This document shows positions 42,150-51,343 of a DNA stretch of 64,000 nt, piece by piece. The position numbers and the translations under genes were made by a program. The notes under the pieces are model-generated. The model was not told where the DNA came from, searched no databases, and saw only the letters and a program-made list of their open reading frames with translations. Positions within the stretch are counted from its first letter, which is position 1; each line of letters opens with the position of its first letter. Source of the DNA: Geodermatophilus sp. TF02-6 (GTDB taxonomy: Bacteria; Actinomycetota; Actinomycetes; Mycobacteriales; Geodermatophilaceae); contig NZ_QOHF01000008.1 in assembly GCF_003319115.1 (NCBI RefSeq), positions 114,608 through 178,607 of the forward strand. The letters are read 5' to 3'.

Positions 42150-42902
42150 TCAGGCGCCGAGGTAGGCGGCGACGAGGTCGGCGTCGTCGCCCAGCTCGGC
42201 CGCCGGCCCGGACAGGACGATGCGGCCCTGCCGGAGGACGAACGCGCGCTCAACCACCTGCAGGGCCAGGCCGGCGTTCTGCTCCACGAGGATCACGCTC
42301 ATGCCGCCCTCGGCGATGAGCTGCCGCAGGGCGTCGAACAGGGCGGCCACGATGGCCGGGGCCAGCCCGGTCGACGGCTCGTCGAGGAGCAGCAGCGTCG
42401 GGTCGGTCATGAGCGCCCGCCCAAAGGCCAGCATCTGCTGCTCGCCCCCGGACAGCGCCCCCGCGCGGCGCTCCAGCATCCGCCCGAGGGCGGGGAACAG
42501 GTCCAGGACCCGTGTCCGCAGCTCCGCGGCCCGGACGGCGTCCACCGCGATGGCCCCCATCGCGAGGTTGTCCTCGACGCTCATCTGCGGGAACAGCTCG
42601 CGGCCGCTGGGCACGTGTCCCACCCCGGCGCGGGTCATCGCGTGGTCGGGCAGTCCGGTGACGGTCCGGCCGTGGAGCACGACGGCACCCGACTGCGGAC
42701 GCACGACGCCCGCGATCGCCCGGAGCAGCGTGGTCTTGCCGGCACCGTTGGCCCCGAGGACGCCGACCACCTCGTTGCGCCGGACGGTCATCGTGACGCC
42801 GTGCAGCACCCGCAGCGCCCCGTAGCCGGCGTGCAGGTCGGTGACCTCGAGGGCGGGCGCGTTGCCGTCGTCGCCTCGCGGACCTGGGCGTCCCGGCGTC
42901 AC
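42150..42902 (-). CDS. Branched-chain-type ABC transporter ATP-binding protein (LivF-like)
   Basis: This 250-residue ATPase has Walker A GANGAGKTT, signature LSGGEQQ and Walker B LLLLDEPS, with the short LivF layout. GTG 42902 overlaps the preceding LivMG stop by 4 nt (GTGA). It is the last gene of the importer operon LivK-LivH-LivMG-LivF. In catabolic clusters such HAAT-family importers carry aromatic, alicyclic or dicarboxylic acids, not only amino acids. Confidence 0.92.
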   Translation of the reverse strand: MTPGRPGPRGDDGNAPALEVTDLHAGYGALRVLHGVTMTVRRNEVVGVLGANGAGKTTLLRAIAGVVRPQSGAVVLHGRTVTGLPDHAMTRAGVGHVPSGRELFPQMSVEDNLAMGAIAVDAVRAAELRTRVLDLFPALGRMLERRAGALSGGEQQMLAFGRALMTDPTLLLLDEPSTGLAPAIVAALFDALRQLIAEGGMSVILVEQNAGLALQVVERAFVLRQGRIVLSGPAAELGDDADLVAAYLGA

Positions 42903-44797
42903 GGGTTGCCGTCCGTGGCGGTGGCGGTCGTGCCGGCGCCCAGCCCCGGACCGGAGCCGAGGTAGGCCCGGATGACCTCGGGGTGCCGGAGGATCTCGTT
43001 CGGTTCGCCGGAGATGATCCTGCTTCCTCTGTCCATGACGACGATCTCGTCGGCCAGGTCCACGATCGCCTTGATGACGTGCTCGATCCCGGCGACCGCG
43101 TCGACCCCGAAGGACGGCATGCGCCGGATGGCCTCCCGGACGCGCTCGAGCTCGTCGTCCGACATCCCGGCCATCACCTCGTCGAGCAGGATGAGCGACG
43201 GGCCCAGCGCGAGCGCCCGCGCCAGCTCGACCATCCGGCGGTGCCCCACGGCGAGGGTGTCGGACGCGGCGAACCGGATGTCCTGCAGGCCCAGCACCTG
43301 GACGACCCAGGCCGCCTGGGCGTGGGCCTGCCGGCGGTGCCGCCCGCCGAGCGCTGCGAGGTAGACGTTCTCCCACACCGTCATGGAGCCGAACGGCCGC
43401 GGGATCTGGAAGGTGCGGGCCAGGCCGCGGCGCGCGAGCACGTGCGCGCGCACCCCCTGCACGGGGAGGCCGTCGAAGCTGATCGTGCCCGCCGAGGTCC
43501 GGACCATGCCGGTGATCGCGTTGAACAGGGTCGTCTTGCCAGCGCCGTTGGCGCCGATGATGAACACCGTCTCACCCCGGCGGACCGTGAAGTCCACGTC
43601 GCGCAGGGCCTGTACGCCGCCGAAGGTGACCCCGACGCCACTGGCGACGAGCAGCTCCTCGCCGGCCGGGCGGTCCGCGTCCCGGGGGGCGTGGGCCGCG
43701 GCCAGCGCCCGTTCGAGCTCGTCCTCGGGCGGCAGCTCGGCCGGCCCGCGCACGATCTCCCGGCGCAGCCAGCCGAACCGGTTGGCCAGCGACACCAGGC
43801 CCCCGGGGAGGAAGATCGTCACCAGGATGACCAGCGCGCCGAAGAGGGCCAGCTGGTGGTCCGGCAGGGCGGTGGCCAGCTCGTGGCTGACCAGCGTGAG
43901 CAGGACGGCGCCGATGAGCGGCCCCCACAGGGTGCCGATGCCCCCGGCTAGGACCAGCACGATCACCTGCAGGTCGATCGCCGGGTTGAACATCGTCGAG
44001 GTGTCGATGTACGCACGGTTGTAGGCGACCATCCCGCCGACCAGCGCCGGGAACACCGCGCTGAGCGTGAAGGCGAGGACCTTGGTGCGGGTGGTCGGCA
44101 CGCCCATCGCCTCGGCGACCTGCTCGTCGTCGCGCACCGCCATCGCCCGCAGGCCGAACGGCGAACGGGCCAGGAAGGCGTTCATCAGGAACGCCAGCAC
44201 CGCGACCCCGGTGACGCCGAGGAGCACCTCCTGCTGCGCGATGACCCCGGGTACCACCAGCCCGGTCGAGCCGCCGGTGAACTCCCACTGCGAGAGCAGC
44301 AGGGACACCACGAAGGCCAGCCCGAACATGCCGAGCGCAAAGTAGATCCCCTGCAGCCGCAGCATGACCCAGCCGATCGGGACGGCGAGCAGTGCGCCGG
44401 CCAGGCCACCAAGGACGGTGGCCAGGAACCACGGGACCTGCAGGTGGATGATCAGCTCGGCGGTGACGAACCCACCGATGCCGAAGAAGACGACCTGGCC
44501 GAAGGAGACGTAGCCGGTGAAACCGCTGATGATGTTCCAGGCGTAGGCCAGCGCCACGAACATGGCCACGTCGATGGCCAGCTGGTTTCTGGCCGGGGTG
44601 CCCAGCAGGCCCCACGCCAGGAAGGCCCCGACCACTGCGACCAGTACCAGCACCTGGACGACGTCACTGCGGGTCGAGGGGAGCCGCCCGCCGGTGGACC
44701 CCGCCGACCGCGCCGTGCGGCCACGCCCCATGAGGGACGCCACGAGGGAACCGCCGGCCGGCTCGGCCTCGGGCCCGGGTACCGGGTCGTGCGCCAT
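42899..44797 (-). CDS. Fused permease and ATP-binding protein of branched-chain-type ABC importer (LivM-LivG)
   Basis: One 632-residue frame encodes a LivM-like permease (residues about 45-345: FGQVVFFGIGG, YNRAYIDTS, several membrane helices) followed by a LivG-like ATPase (from about 375: GANGAGKTTLFN, LILLDEVMAGM). The two are separate genes in E. coli, but this fusion is common in actinobacteria. In place of the usual signature the ATPase has VGHRRMVELA. ATG 44797 overlaps the LivH stop (TGATG). The open frame extending to 46432 is antisense to other genes and is not coding. Confidence 0.92.
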   Translation of the reverse strand: MAHDPVPGPEAEPAGGSLVASLMGRGRTARSAGSTGGRLPSTRSDVVQVLVLVAVVGAFLAWGLLGTPARNQLAIDVAMFVALAYAWNIISGFTGYVSFGQVVFFGIGGFVTAELIIHLQVPWFLATVLGGLAGALLAVPIGWVMLRLQGIYFALGMFGLAFVVSLLLSQWEFTGGSTGLVVPGVIAQQEVLLGVTGVAVLAFLMNAFLARSPFGLRAMAVRDDEQVAEAMGVPTTRTKVLAFTLSAVFPALVGGMVAYNRAYIDTSTMFNPAIDLQVIVLVLAGGIGTLWGPLIGAVLLTLVSHELATALPDHQLALFGALVILVTIFLPGGLVSLANRFGWLRREIVRGPAELPPEDELERALAAAHAPRDADRPAGEELLVASGVGVTFGGVQALRDVDFTVRRGETVFIIGANGAGKTTLFNAITGMVRTSAGTISFDGLPVQGVRAHVLARRGLARTFQIPRPFGSMTVWENVYLAALGGRHRRQAHAQAAWVVQVLGLQDIRFAASDTLAVGHRRMVELARALALGPSLILLDEVMAGMSDDELERVREAIRRMPSFGVDAVAGIEHVIKAIVDLADEIVVMDRGSRIISGEPNEILRHPEVIRAYLGSGPGLGAGTTATATDGNP

Positions 44798-45660
44798 CAG
44801 GAGACCTTCCTCGAGAGGAGCCCCTCGGGCCGGAAGAGCATCACCAGGATGAGCATCAGGTACGGCGCGGCGGCCTGGATGACCGCGCCGAGCTGGTAGC
44901 CGGCCACCGTCTGCACGACCCCGACCAGCACGGCACCGAGGGCGGCGCCCTTGTAGTTGCCGAGGCCGCCCAGGGCGATGACCACGAACGCCACGATGGT
45001 GAAACTCGTGGCCGCCTGCGGGGCGATCGGCTGGGTCAGCACGAGGAGCATGCCTGCGGCCGCGGCGACCGCCGCCCCGACGCTGAACCCGACGAGCCGG
45101 AGCCTGCGGGGGTTGATCCCGCAGGCCCCGGCCCCCAGCGGGTTCTGCGCCTGGGCACGCAGGCTCTTGCCGGACCGGGTCCGGGTCAGCCAGGCGGCGA
45201 GACCCAGGGTGATGGCCGCGGCGAGCGCGACCCCCACCAGCAGCGAGAGCGAGAAGCGGAACGGGCCGACGGTCACCGCGGACTGCAGGTAGGGGATCGT
45301 GCGGAAGTCCGACCCCCACACCTGCTGCCCGACGTTGATGAGGATGTAGGACAGCCCGAACGTCGCCATCAGGGTCAGCAGCTCGTGCTGCTTCGCCGTC
45401 CCGCGGATCCGCTCGATGACCGCCCACTGGACCACGGCGCCCAGCGCCGCGCCCGCGACCGTGACGACCAGGAGCCCCAGGAACGGGTTGACCCCCGCAC
45501 CGTGGAGGCTCCACACGCCCAGGCCGCCCAGCACGATGAACGCGCCGTGCGCCAGGTTGACGATCCCCATCACACCGAAGACCAGGTTCAGTCCCTGTGC
45601 CATCAGCAGGTAGAAGCCACCCAGCAGGATGCCGTTGAGCACCACCTGGAGATAGGTCAC
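44797..45660 (-). CDS. Branched-chain-type ABC transporter permease (LivH-like)
   Basis: A 287-residue membrane protein with about 8 helices and the LivH signatures GLNLVFGVMGIVNLAHGAF and GINPRRLRL near the cytoplasmic loop contacting the ATPase. It overlaps LivMG by one base and lies 24 bp after the binding-protein gene, so the operon is tightly coupled. Confidence 0.93.
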   Translation of the reverse strand: MTYLQVVLNGILLGGFYLLMAQGLNLVFGVMGIVNLAHGAFIVLGGLGVWSLHGAGVNPFLGLLVVTVAGAALGAVVQWAVIERIRGTAKQHELLTLMATFGLSYILINVGQQVWGSDFRTIPYLQSAVTVGPFRFSLSLLVGVALAAAITLGLAAWLTRTRSGKSLRAQAQNPLGAGACGINPRRLRLVGFSVGAAVAAAAGMLLVLTQPIAPQAATSFTIVAFVVIALGGLGNYKGAALGAVLVGVVQTVAGYQLGAVIQAAAPYLMLILVMLFRPEGLLSRKVS

Positions 45661-45684
45661 GGCCCGCTCCCCGCCTCTCGAGGG

Positions 45685-46881
45685 TCAGTACGGCAGCTGG
45701 GGTGCCACGGCGCCCGGCGAGTCCTCGGGGAAGACGATCGCCTGCTCGCCGGCGAGCCACTGGAAGAGGACGGGCGAGTATCCGGTCTGGACCCCGTTCT
45801 CGTCGACCTCGTAGGTGCCGATGACCGTGTCGAACGTCCCCTCGTGCAGGGCGGTGTTCACGTCCGCCTTGTCGGTGGACCCGGCCTCCTCCATGGCGGC
45901 GGCCAGCACCTGGACGGACGCGTACGCGCCGGCCGCCTGGGCGTTCACCGGGGTGCCGTACTCCGCGTCGTAGCCGGACACGAACTCCTCGGTGCCCTCG
46001 TAACCGAGGGCCTCGGAGAACTGCGTGTAGCCGACGACCTTCTCGGCGAGGGGGCCGAGCGAGTCGAGGAACGCCGGGTCGACGGCGGTGGGCGAGGCGA
46101 TCACGGCCGGCCGGAAGCCCTGCTGGTCGAGCGCGCGGGTCACGCCGATCGAGTCCTGGATCGCCGAGCACTCCACGACGACCTCCGGGGCGCCCTCGGC
46201 CACCCTCAGGGCGGTGGAGGAGAAGTCTCTGGTGGAGGCGGCGTACTCGATCCGGTCGACGAGGGTCGCCCCGGCGTCGGCGATCGCGTCCTCGACGCCG
46301 TCGCAGATGCCCTTGAACGCGTCGAGGTCGTTGTGGACGAGGGTGATCGTCTCGTAGCCGGCATCGACGGCGAACTGCGGCACCTGGGCGAGCACGTCGC
46401 GGCCCGGCCCGAGGCCAGCCATCACGTTCCACTCGGTGCCTTCGAACACGGCCGGGGAGGAGGTCTGGCTGTGCACCATGGGGGTCTGGTAACGCTCGGC
46501 GAGCTGCGCGGCCGGGCCACCCAGAGCGCTGCCGTACGGACTGAGGACCGCGTCGACGTCACCGGCGCCGAGGAACTCAGTGTAAAGGCGGCCGACGATG
46601 CCTGCGTCGCTCTGGTCGTCCTCCAGGCGCAGCTCGAGCTGCCGCCCCAGGACGCCGCCGTTCTCGTTGATCTGCTGCACCGCCAGCTCGTAGCCGTTGG
46701 CGACGTTGGTGCCACTGGACGCGTACGCCCCCGTCTGGGAGACCGAGGCGCCGATGACGATGGGCTCATCGGACGATGCCTCCGCGGCGCCTCCGCCGCC
46801 GTCCCCGGATCCCCCGCCGCACGCGCTCACGACCGTGGCAGTGACCGCGATACCGATCGCGAACCGAGTGGACCTGCTCAT
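45685..46881 (-). CDS. Substrate-binding lipoprotein of branched-chain-type ABC importer (LivK-like)
   Basis: This 398-residue protein starts with a lipoprotein signal (charged MSRSTR, hydrophobic stretch, lipobox VSAC with Cys20) followed by a Gly-rich linker and a type I periplasmic-binding fold (IVIGASVSQTGAYASSG, RLEDDQSDAG). It would be anchored outside the membrane and deliver substrate to LivH/LivM. It lies 65 bp after the SDR gene and probably shares its promoter and operator 5. Confidence 0.93.
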   Translation of the reverse strand: MSRSTRFAIGIAVTATVVSACGGGSGDGGGGAAEASSDEPIVIGASVSQTGAYASSGTNVANGYELAVQQINENGGVLGRQLELRLEDDQSDAGIVGRLYTEFLGAGDVDAVLSPYGSALGGPAAQLAERYQTPMVHSQTSSPAVFEGTEWNVMAGLGPGRDVLAQVPQFAVDAGYETITLVHNDLDAFKGICDGVEDAIADAGATLVDRIEYAASTRDFSSTALRVAEGAPEVVVECSAIQDSIGVTRALDQQGFRPAVIASPTAVDPAFLDSLGPLAEKVVGYTQFSEALGYEGTEEFVSGYDAEYGTPVNAQAAGAYASVQVLAAAMEEAGSTDKADVNTALHEGTFDTVIGTYEVDENGVQTGYSPVLFQWLAGEQAIVFPEDSPGAVAPQLPY

Positions 46882-46946
46882 GACCTGCTCCTCGATGGGT
46901 CGCACCGCGTCTGCTCGCGGTGGGTCGGATCGGCGTGCTGCGGGAC

Positions 46947-47753
46947 TCAGAGGGGCACGGCGGCCAGTTCGTCGGCCGACGGCGAAGCGAGCGAGGCGTC
47001 GCCCGCGGTCATCCCGCCGTCGACCGCGAGGACCTGGCCGGTCACGTACGCGGCGTCGTCGGACAACAGGAAGGCGATCACCCGGCCGATGTCCTCGGGC
47101 CTGCCGAGGCGACCCATCGGGGTGCGGGCGAGGACCGCGTCGCGGAAGCGCGGAACCTGGAGACCGCGTGCCGTCAGGGCGGTGGTCACGTAGCCGGGGC
47201 TCACGGCGTTCACCCGGATGCGGTGGGGCGCCAACTCGAGGGCGGTGGCGCGGGTGAGCATCGCGACCCCACCCTTCGACGACACGTAGGAGGCGAGGTT
47301 CGGCGCCGCGAAGTGCGCCATCACGGAGGCCACGTTCACGACGGCCCCTCCGGCGCCGCGGGACAGGAGGTCCTGGACCAGGAGCTGGGTCATGCGCATC
47401 GTCCCGGTCAGGTTGATCGACAGCACCCGGTCCCACTCCCCCGCGGGCATCTCCGCGAAGGGGTACCGGCTGGCCACTCCGGCGCTGTTGACCAGCCCGT
47501 CGACCTGGACGCCGAGGGAGCGCAGCTCCTCGAAGACGGCCTCCACCGACCCCGCCTCGGCGACGTCGACGTGCAGCGCCCGCGCCGTTCCTCCGTGCGC
47601 GCGGATGTCCGACACCACCGCCGAGGCCCCGTCGAGATCGCGGTCGGCGACGACGACCTGGGCTCCCCGTGCTGCGAGCACACGGGCAGCGCCCTCGCCG
47701 ATGCCCGAAGCGCCACCCGTCACGAGCACGGCGCCGGACCGCATCTCCGTCAC
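46947..47753 (-). CDS. Short-chain dehydrogenase/reductase (SDR 1)
   Basis: This 268-residue classical SDR has TGGASGIG, NSAG and catalytic S...Y-x3-K (NVASVMAHFAAP, SYVSSKGG). D40-R near VVADRD favours NAD(H). It would oxidise an alcohol made by a monooxygenase to a ketone, feeding the Baeyer-Villiger step. It is the first gene of the leftward operon with the importer; operators 5 and 6 lie upstream. Confidence 0.92.
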   Translation of the reverse strand: MTEMRSGAVLVTGGASGIGEGAARVLAARGAQVVVADRDLDGASAVVSDIRAHGGTARALHVDVAEAGSVEAVFEELRSLGVQVDGLVNSAGVASRYPFAEMPAGEWDRVLSINLTGTMRMTQLLVQDLLSRGAGGAVVNVASVMAHFAAPNLASYVSSKGGVAMLTRATALELAPHRIRVNAVSPGYVTTALTARGLQVPRFRDAVLARTPMGRLGRPEDIGRVIAFLLSDDAAYVTGQVLAVDGGMTAGDASLASPSADELAAVPL

Positions 47754-47790
47754 GGGAACTCCTCCGGTCAGCCGCCTTGGTCGTCACGCT

Positions 47791-47808
47791 GTCAACAGCG
47801 CTGTTGAG
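47791..47808. promoter_or_regulatory. TetR-type operator 5 (SDR 1 / importer promoter)
   Basis: GTCAAC-AGCGCT-GTTGAG, 38 bp before the SDR start. The spacer AGCGCT is itself palindromic. Confidence 0.78.
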
Positions 47809-47835
47809 GGACCCTAGGTGACACGAGTCACGGAG

Positions 47836-47853
47836 GTCAACTGCTCCGTTGAC
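47836..47853. promoter_or_regulatory. TetR-type operator 6 (second site upstream of SDR 1)
   Basis: GTCAAC-TGCTCC-GTTGAC, 45 bp (centre to centre) from operator 5, the only tandem pair in the cluster. It may strengthen repression, or may have served a promoter now separated by the MITE and IS. Confidence 0.75.
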
Positions 47854-48014
47854 GCTTGGCCGAGTCATTGCCTGCCCGTGATCCGCCCAGGTGTCATCGG
47901 CGCCCCCGCCGTGGCTCCGCGGGCCACAGGCGTGCACAGCCCTGCCGCCGGGACGATGCCCGGGTCGGCGGCCGTCCGGGCGTCAGGAGCGCGCTGGGCA
48001 CCGGGCCCTGGGGA

Positions 48015-48169
48015 GTGTCTGACGGATCAATGCTGAAGGGAGCGCCGTCCAGGCGGATGCGCCGCAAGGCGGCGAAGCCGCTGGATACCGGGCTTCCATC
48101 CAGCGGCTTCGCCAACGCAGTGGGGCGCCGCCTGGGCGGTGCTACCGAGGCTGGAGATCCGTCAGACAC
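48015..48169. mobile_element. MITE-like 155-bp palindromic element
   Basis: Perfect 14-bp terminal inverted repeats GTGTCTGACGGATC and GATCCGTCAGACAC (48015-48028 and 48156-48169) enclose a second perfect hairpin with a 16-bp stem (48071-48086 with 48098-48113, 11-nt loop). There is no ORF and no clear target duplication. It directly abuts the IS701-like element (5 bp apart), and its terminal repeats do not match that IS. Confidence 0.7.
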
Positions 48170-48176
48170 GCCCTAA

Positions 48177-49759
48177 GCTTGTCGTTTAACCCCTCTGGAC
48201 CGGTGCGTTGCACGGTTGTGGTTCCGGCTATGGCAAAAGGGCGACCACCGCTAGATCCTTCGGAGTTGCGAGCTTCGAAGCGAACGGCGGTGGCCGTGAT
48301 GGACAGTGTGGCCCGGGTCGACGGCGCTGACCAGGCTGTGATGGCGGCCGGGCAGCAGCTGCAGGGGTTCCGCGCCGAGCTGTACCGATGCCTGGGCCGG
48401 CGGCGCGATGAGCTCTTCGAGCTGACCGACGCGCTGTTGTGCGCCGAGGGGCCGGTATCCACGCTGGTCGGGTTGTGTCTGGCGCCGGAGCACCGCCGCG
48501 GGCACGGCGCGCTCTACGACGCGGTCAACGCCGGCACGGTGGACGTCGAGCGGCTGCGGGCGGTGCTGGCCTGCCTGCCGATCTCGCGGATGTTCGGCGG
48601 GCGGATCGTGCTGGCCGTCGATGCCACGCCGTGGCTGCGTCCGGACGCCGAGACCTCCCCGGAGCGGTCGTTCTGCCACGTCTATGGCCGTACCCGCCAG
48701 AGCGACCAGTTCGTGCCGGGCTGGCCGTATCAGCTGGTCGCCGCGCTGGAGAGCGGGCCGACCAGCTGGACGGCGTTACTGGACGCGCGCCGGCTGTCCC
48801 CGGCCGAGGACGCCACCGCGGTCACCGCCGCCCAGCTGCGGCAGGTGGTCGGCCGGCTGTGCGCGGCCGGGCACTGGTCGCCCGGTGATCCGCCGATGCT
48901 GGTGGTGTGCGATGCCGGCTACGACGTGTGTCGGCTGGCCTTTGTGCTGGCCGACCTGCCGATCGAGCTGATCGGGCGGATCCGCGCCGACCGGGTGCTG
49001 TGTGGCCCGGTGCCGCCTCCCTTCGGCGGGCGGCGGGCCGGCCGGCCCCGCCGGCACGGAGCGGTGATGACGCTGGCCGATCCGGGCAGCTGGCCGGCGC
49101 CGACGACCGAGTCGACGCACGAGACGGCCCGCTACGGGCGCGCACAGGCCCGCTCCTGGGATCGGATGCATCCGCGGCTGACCCACCGCGGCGCCTGGGC
49201 CACCCATCCCGGCCAGCTGCCGATCGTGGAGGGCACGCTGATCCGGCTGGCCGTCGACCACCTGCCCGGGGCTCGAGCGGCCAAGCCGATCTGGCTGTGG
49301 ACCTCGGCGGTCGATGCCGACGCCGATCAGGTCACCCGTTGCTGGCAGGCCTACCTGCGCCGCTTCGACGCCGAACACACCATCCGCTTCGCCAAGCAGG
49401 TGCTGGGCTGGACCCGCCCGAAGCTGCACTCGCCGGCCGCGGCCGACCGCTGGACCTGGCTGGTCGTCGCCGCGCATACCCAGTTGCGGCTGGCCCGCCC
49501 GCTGGCGGCCGATCTGCGCCGGCCCTGGGAGAGACCGCTGCCGGCCGAGCGGCTGACCCCGGCTCGGGTCCGCCGCGGATTTCGCTACCTGCGCGCGAAG
49601 ACCCCTTCTCCGGCCGGTGCACCGAAACCCACCCACCCCGGACCCGGACGCCCGCCGGGGGTTCCCAACCGGCAGCGCGCTCCCCGTTACGACGTCGGAA
49701 AGCCCGCCGCCAGGGCCGCACCCACCAGCGGTAAGCAGGTCAAGGGTTAAACAACAAGC
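48177..49759 (+). mobile_element. IS701-like insertion sequence, 1583 bp, target duplication TAA
   Basis: Inverted ends GCTTGT(C/T)GTTTAACCC and a TAA flank on each side (48174-48176 and 49760-49762) bound a single transposase gene. The right end falls on the stop codon of the TetR gene: T and A of the stop come from the duplicated target and the last base from the IS. The unoccupied site would also read TAG, so TetR is not truncated. Confidence 0.8.
48230..49750 (+). CDS. DDE transposase, IS701/IS4-like
   Basis: This transposase of about 506 residues has acidic residues in LAVDATPW, VVCDAGYD and RFDAEHTIRFAKQVLGW, the last being the Y/F-x-E-x-R-F-x-K pattern of IS701-type enzymes. ATG 48230 is chosen; a TTG frame extends to the inverted repeat. 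The C-terminus is a basic, proline-rich tail. It appears intact. Confidence 0.85.
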   Translation: MAKGRPPLDPSELRASKRTAVAVMDSVARVDGADQAVMAAGQQLQGFRAELYRCLGRRRDELFELTDALLCAEGPVSTLVGLCLAPEHRRGHGALYDAVNAGTVDVERLRAVLACLPISRMFGGRIVLAVDATPWLRPDAETSPERSFCHVYGRTRQSDQFVPGWPYQLVAALESGPTSWTALLDARRLSPAEDATAVTAAQLRQVVGRLCAAGHWSPGDPPMLVVCDAGYDVCRLAFVLADLPIELIGRIRADRVLCGPVPPPFGGRRAGRPRRHGAVMTLADPGSWPAPTTESTHETARYGRAQARSWDRMHPRLTHRGAWATHPGQLPIVEGTLIRLAVDHLPGARAAKPIWLWTSAVDADADQVTRCWQAYLRRFDAEHTIRFAKQVLGWTRPKLHSPAAADRWTWLVVAAHTQLRLARPLAADLRRPWERPLPAERLTPARVRRGFRYLRAKTPSPAGAPKPTHPGPGRPPGVPNRQRAPRYDVGKPAARAAPTSGKQVKG

Positions 49760-50445
49760 TAAGAGGCGTCGGTGACCATTCCGCGCAGGAGGATGTTGAC
49801 GTAGGCCGAGCCGATGGTGGTCGCGTCCACCGGCGAGGTGTTCGGGTTGAACCACCGATTGGTCCACCCGAACATCCCGAGGACGCCGTAGGCGATGACC
49901 CAGGCGTCGGCGACCGGACGGATCGTGCCCTCGTCCACCCCGGCCTGGATGATCGCGACGAGCGCCTCTTCGTACGCCTTGTTGAGCTGCCGCATCTCGC
50001 GGGACCACTCGGCACGCGTCCCGCCCACGTGGCTCAGGTTCTCCTGGATGTACACGTACAGGAAGGGATAGTGGACGGCGTAGGACTCCATCAGCGCCAT
50101 CAGCAGCCGTCGGAGCTTCTCCGGCGCCGTCCCGTCACCGCTCCGGATGGACCGGGCGACCTCGACGTTGGCGCGCACGGCGTCCGTCACGACCTCGTCG
50201 AACAGCTCTTCCTTGCTGCCGATGTAGTAGTAGAGGGTGGCCCGGTCGGTGTCGAGCGCCTCTGCGATCTGGCCGATGCTCGTGCCCCTGAAGCCGTTGG
50301 CCTTGAACAGGTCCGCCGCCACGGAGATGATCTCCTGCCGGCGCTCGCGATAAGCCGCCCGGTTCTCGCCCTGCGCCGCCGCACGGCGACGCCCGATACC
50401 GCTCGGCGCCGCCTCCTCCGGCCCACCCGCAGCTCCGGCTGTCAT
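49759..50445 (-). CDS. TetR-family regulator, probable master repressor of the catabolic regulon
   Basis: This 228-residue protein has a TetR helix-turn-helix (TSIGQIAEALDTDRATLYYYIGSKEELF, residues about 55-85) and a helical ligand domain (FLYVYIQENLSHVGG, EWSREMRQLNKAYEE). It is the last gene of a leftward run RibBA - SDR 2 - TetR whose operator 7 is one of eleven GTCAAC-N6-GTTGAC sites, so autorepression is expected. The inducer is probably a pathway intermediate such as a CoA ester. A decayed paralogue is at 60138-60817. The IS edge lies exactly at its stop. Confidence 0.85.
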   Translation of the reverse strand: MTAGAAGGPEEAAPSGIGRRRAAAQGENRAAYRERRQEIISVAADLFKANGFRGTSIGQIAEALDTDRATLYYYIGSKEELFDEVVTDAVRANVEVARSIRSGDGTAPEKLRRLLMALMESYAVHYPFLYVYIQENLSHVGGTRAEWSREMRQLNKAYEEALVAIIQAGVDEGTIRPVADAWVIAYGVLGMFGWTNRWFNPNTSPVDATTIGSAYVNILLRGMVTDAS

Positions 50446-50496
50446 TCCCGCGATTCTAGGGACTCGTGCTCCGGGAGGGGACGCGGGAGCGGGGGT

Positions 50497-51264
50497 TCAC
50501 CAGCAGATCGCGCCGCCGTCCACCATCAGGTTGCTCCCGGTGCAGTACGACGACGCCTCGCTGAGCAGGAACGTCACCGGACCCACCATCTCGTCGGCCT
50601 CGGCCCAGCGGCCCAGCGGGATGTCGTCGGCGTAGGCCTTGACGTGCTCCCACACGTCCGGATGGGTCGCCATGGGCGTCTTCGTGTATCCGGGACTCAC
50701 CGTGTTCACCCGGATGCCACGCCGGGCCCACTCGAGCGCCAGGGAGCTGGTGAGGTGGACGACGCCCGCCTTCGACGCGTTGTAGTGCGCCTGCGTCAGA
50801 CCGCGGTTGGCGATCAGCGCGGAGATGGAGCCGATGTTGACGATCGACCCGCCGCCGGCCTGGAGCATGGCGCGACCCTCCAGCTGACAGGAGACGAACA
50901 CGCCGGTGAGGTTGACGTCGATCAGCCGACGCCACTGCTCGAGAGGCATCTCCTCCGCCGGCGCCCCGTTGTTGATGCCCGCGCAGTTCGCCGCATACCG
51001 GACAGGACCGAGCTCGCCCTGCGCCGTCGCGACCGCGTCGGACATCTGGTCGTGGTCGGTCGTGTCGGCTGCAATCGCGACCGCCCGCCCGCCGCCCTCG
51101 CGGATCGCGGTGACCGTCTCCTGCAGCGACTCGGCCGAGAGGTCGATGCACGCCACGTCCGCGCCGGACGCGGCCAGACCCAGGGCCACGCGGGCGCCGA
51201 TGCCACCGGCGGCACCGGTGACCACGGCGGTGCCGCCGTCGAGCCGGAAGTTCGGGGTTCGCAT
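50497..51264 (-). CDS. Short-chain dehydrogenase/reductase (SDR 2)
   Basis: A 255-residue classical SDR with TGAAGGIG, NCAGINNG and the catalytic S...Y-x3-K (NIGSISALI, HYNASKAG), then SPGYTKTPM. ATG 51264 is preferred to an open frame from 51324 because it follows AGAGAGGTG and starts family homology. It lies between RibBA and TetR in one unit and probably oxidises a pathway alcohol. Confidence 0.92.
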   Translation of the reverse strand: MRTPNFRLDGGTAVVTGAAGGIGARVALGLAASGADVACIDLSAESLQETVTAIREGGGRAVAIAADTTDHDQMSDAVATAQGELGPVRYAANCAGINNGAPAEEMPLEQWRRLIDVNLTGVFVSCQLEGRAMLQAGGGSIVNIGSISALIANRGLTQAHYNASKAGVVHLTSSLALEWARRGIRVNTVSPGYTKTPMATHPDVWEHVKAYADDIPLGRWAEADEMVGPVTFLLSEASSYCTGSNLMVDGGAICW

Positions 51265-51343
51265 GCGCAGCACCTCTCTGTCGCGGAGCAGGACGTGGAC
51301 GAGCCGCCGTGGTGTCGGCGTCACGCGGGAGCGACCCGACCGT

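Noticed and set aside
42899..44797. LivM-LivG as an assembly artefact joining two genes
   Set aside because: The frame is continuous with a normal linker, and the same fusion is known in actinobacterial HAAT importers.
42899..46432. A 1177-residue fused transporter
   Set aside because: The first 550 codons are antisense-type sequence overlapping LivH and LivK; real homology starts at ATG 44797.
48177..49761. TetR gene truncated by the IS
   Set aside because: The reconstructed empty site also yields TAG at the same codon, and the paralogue at 60138 ends at the equivalent position (RGMTTDLA).
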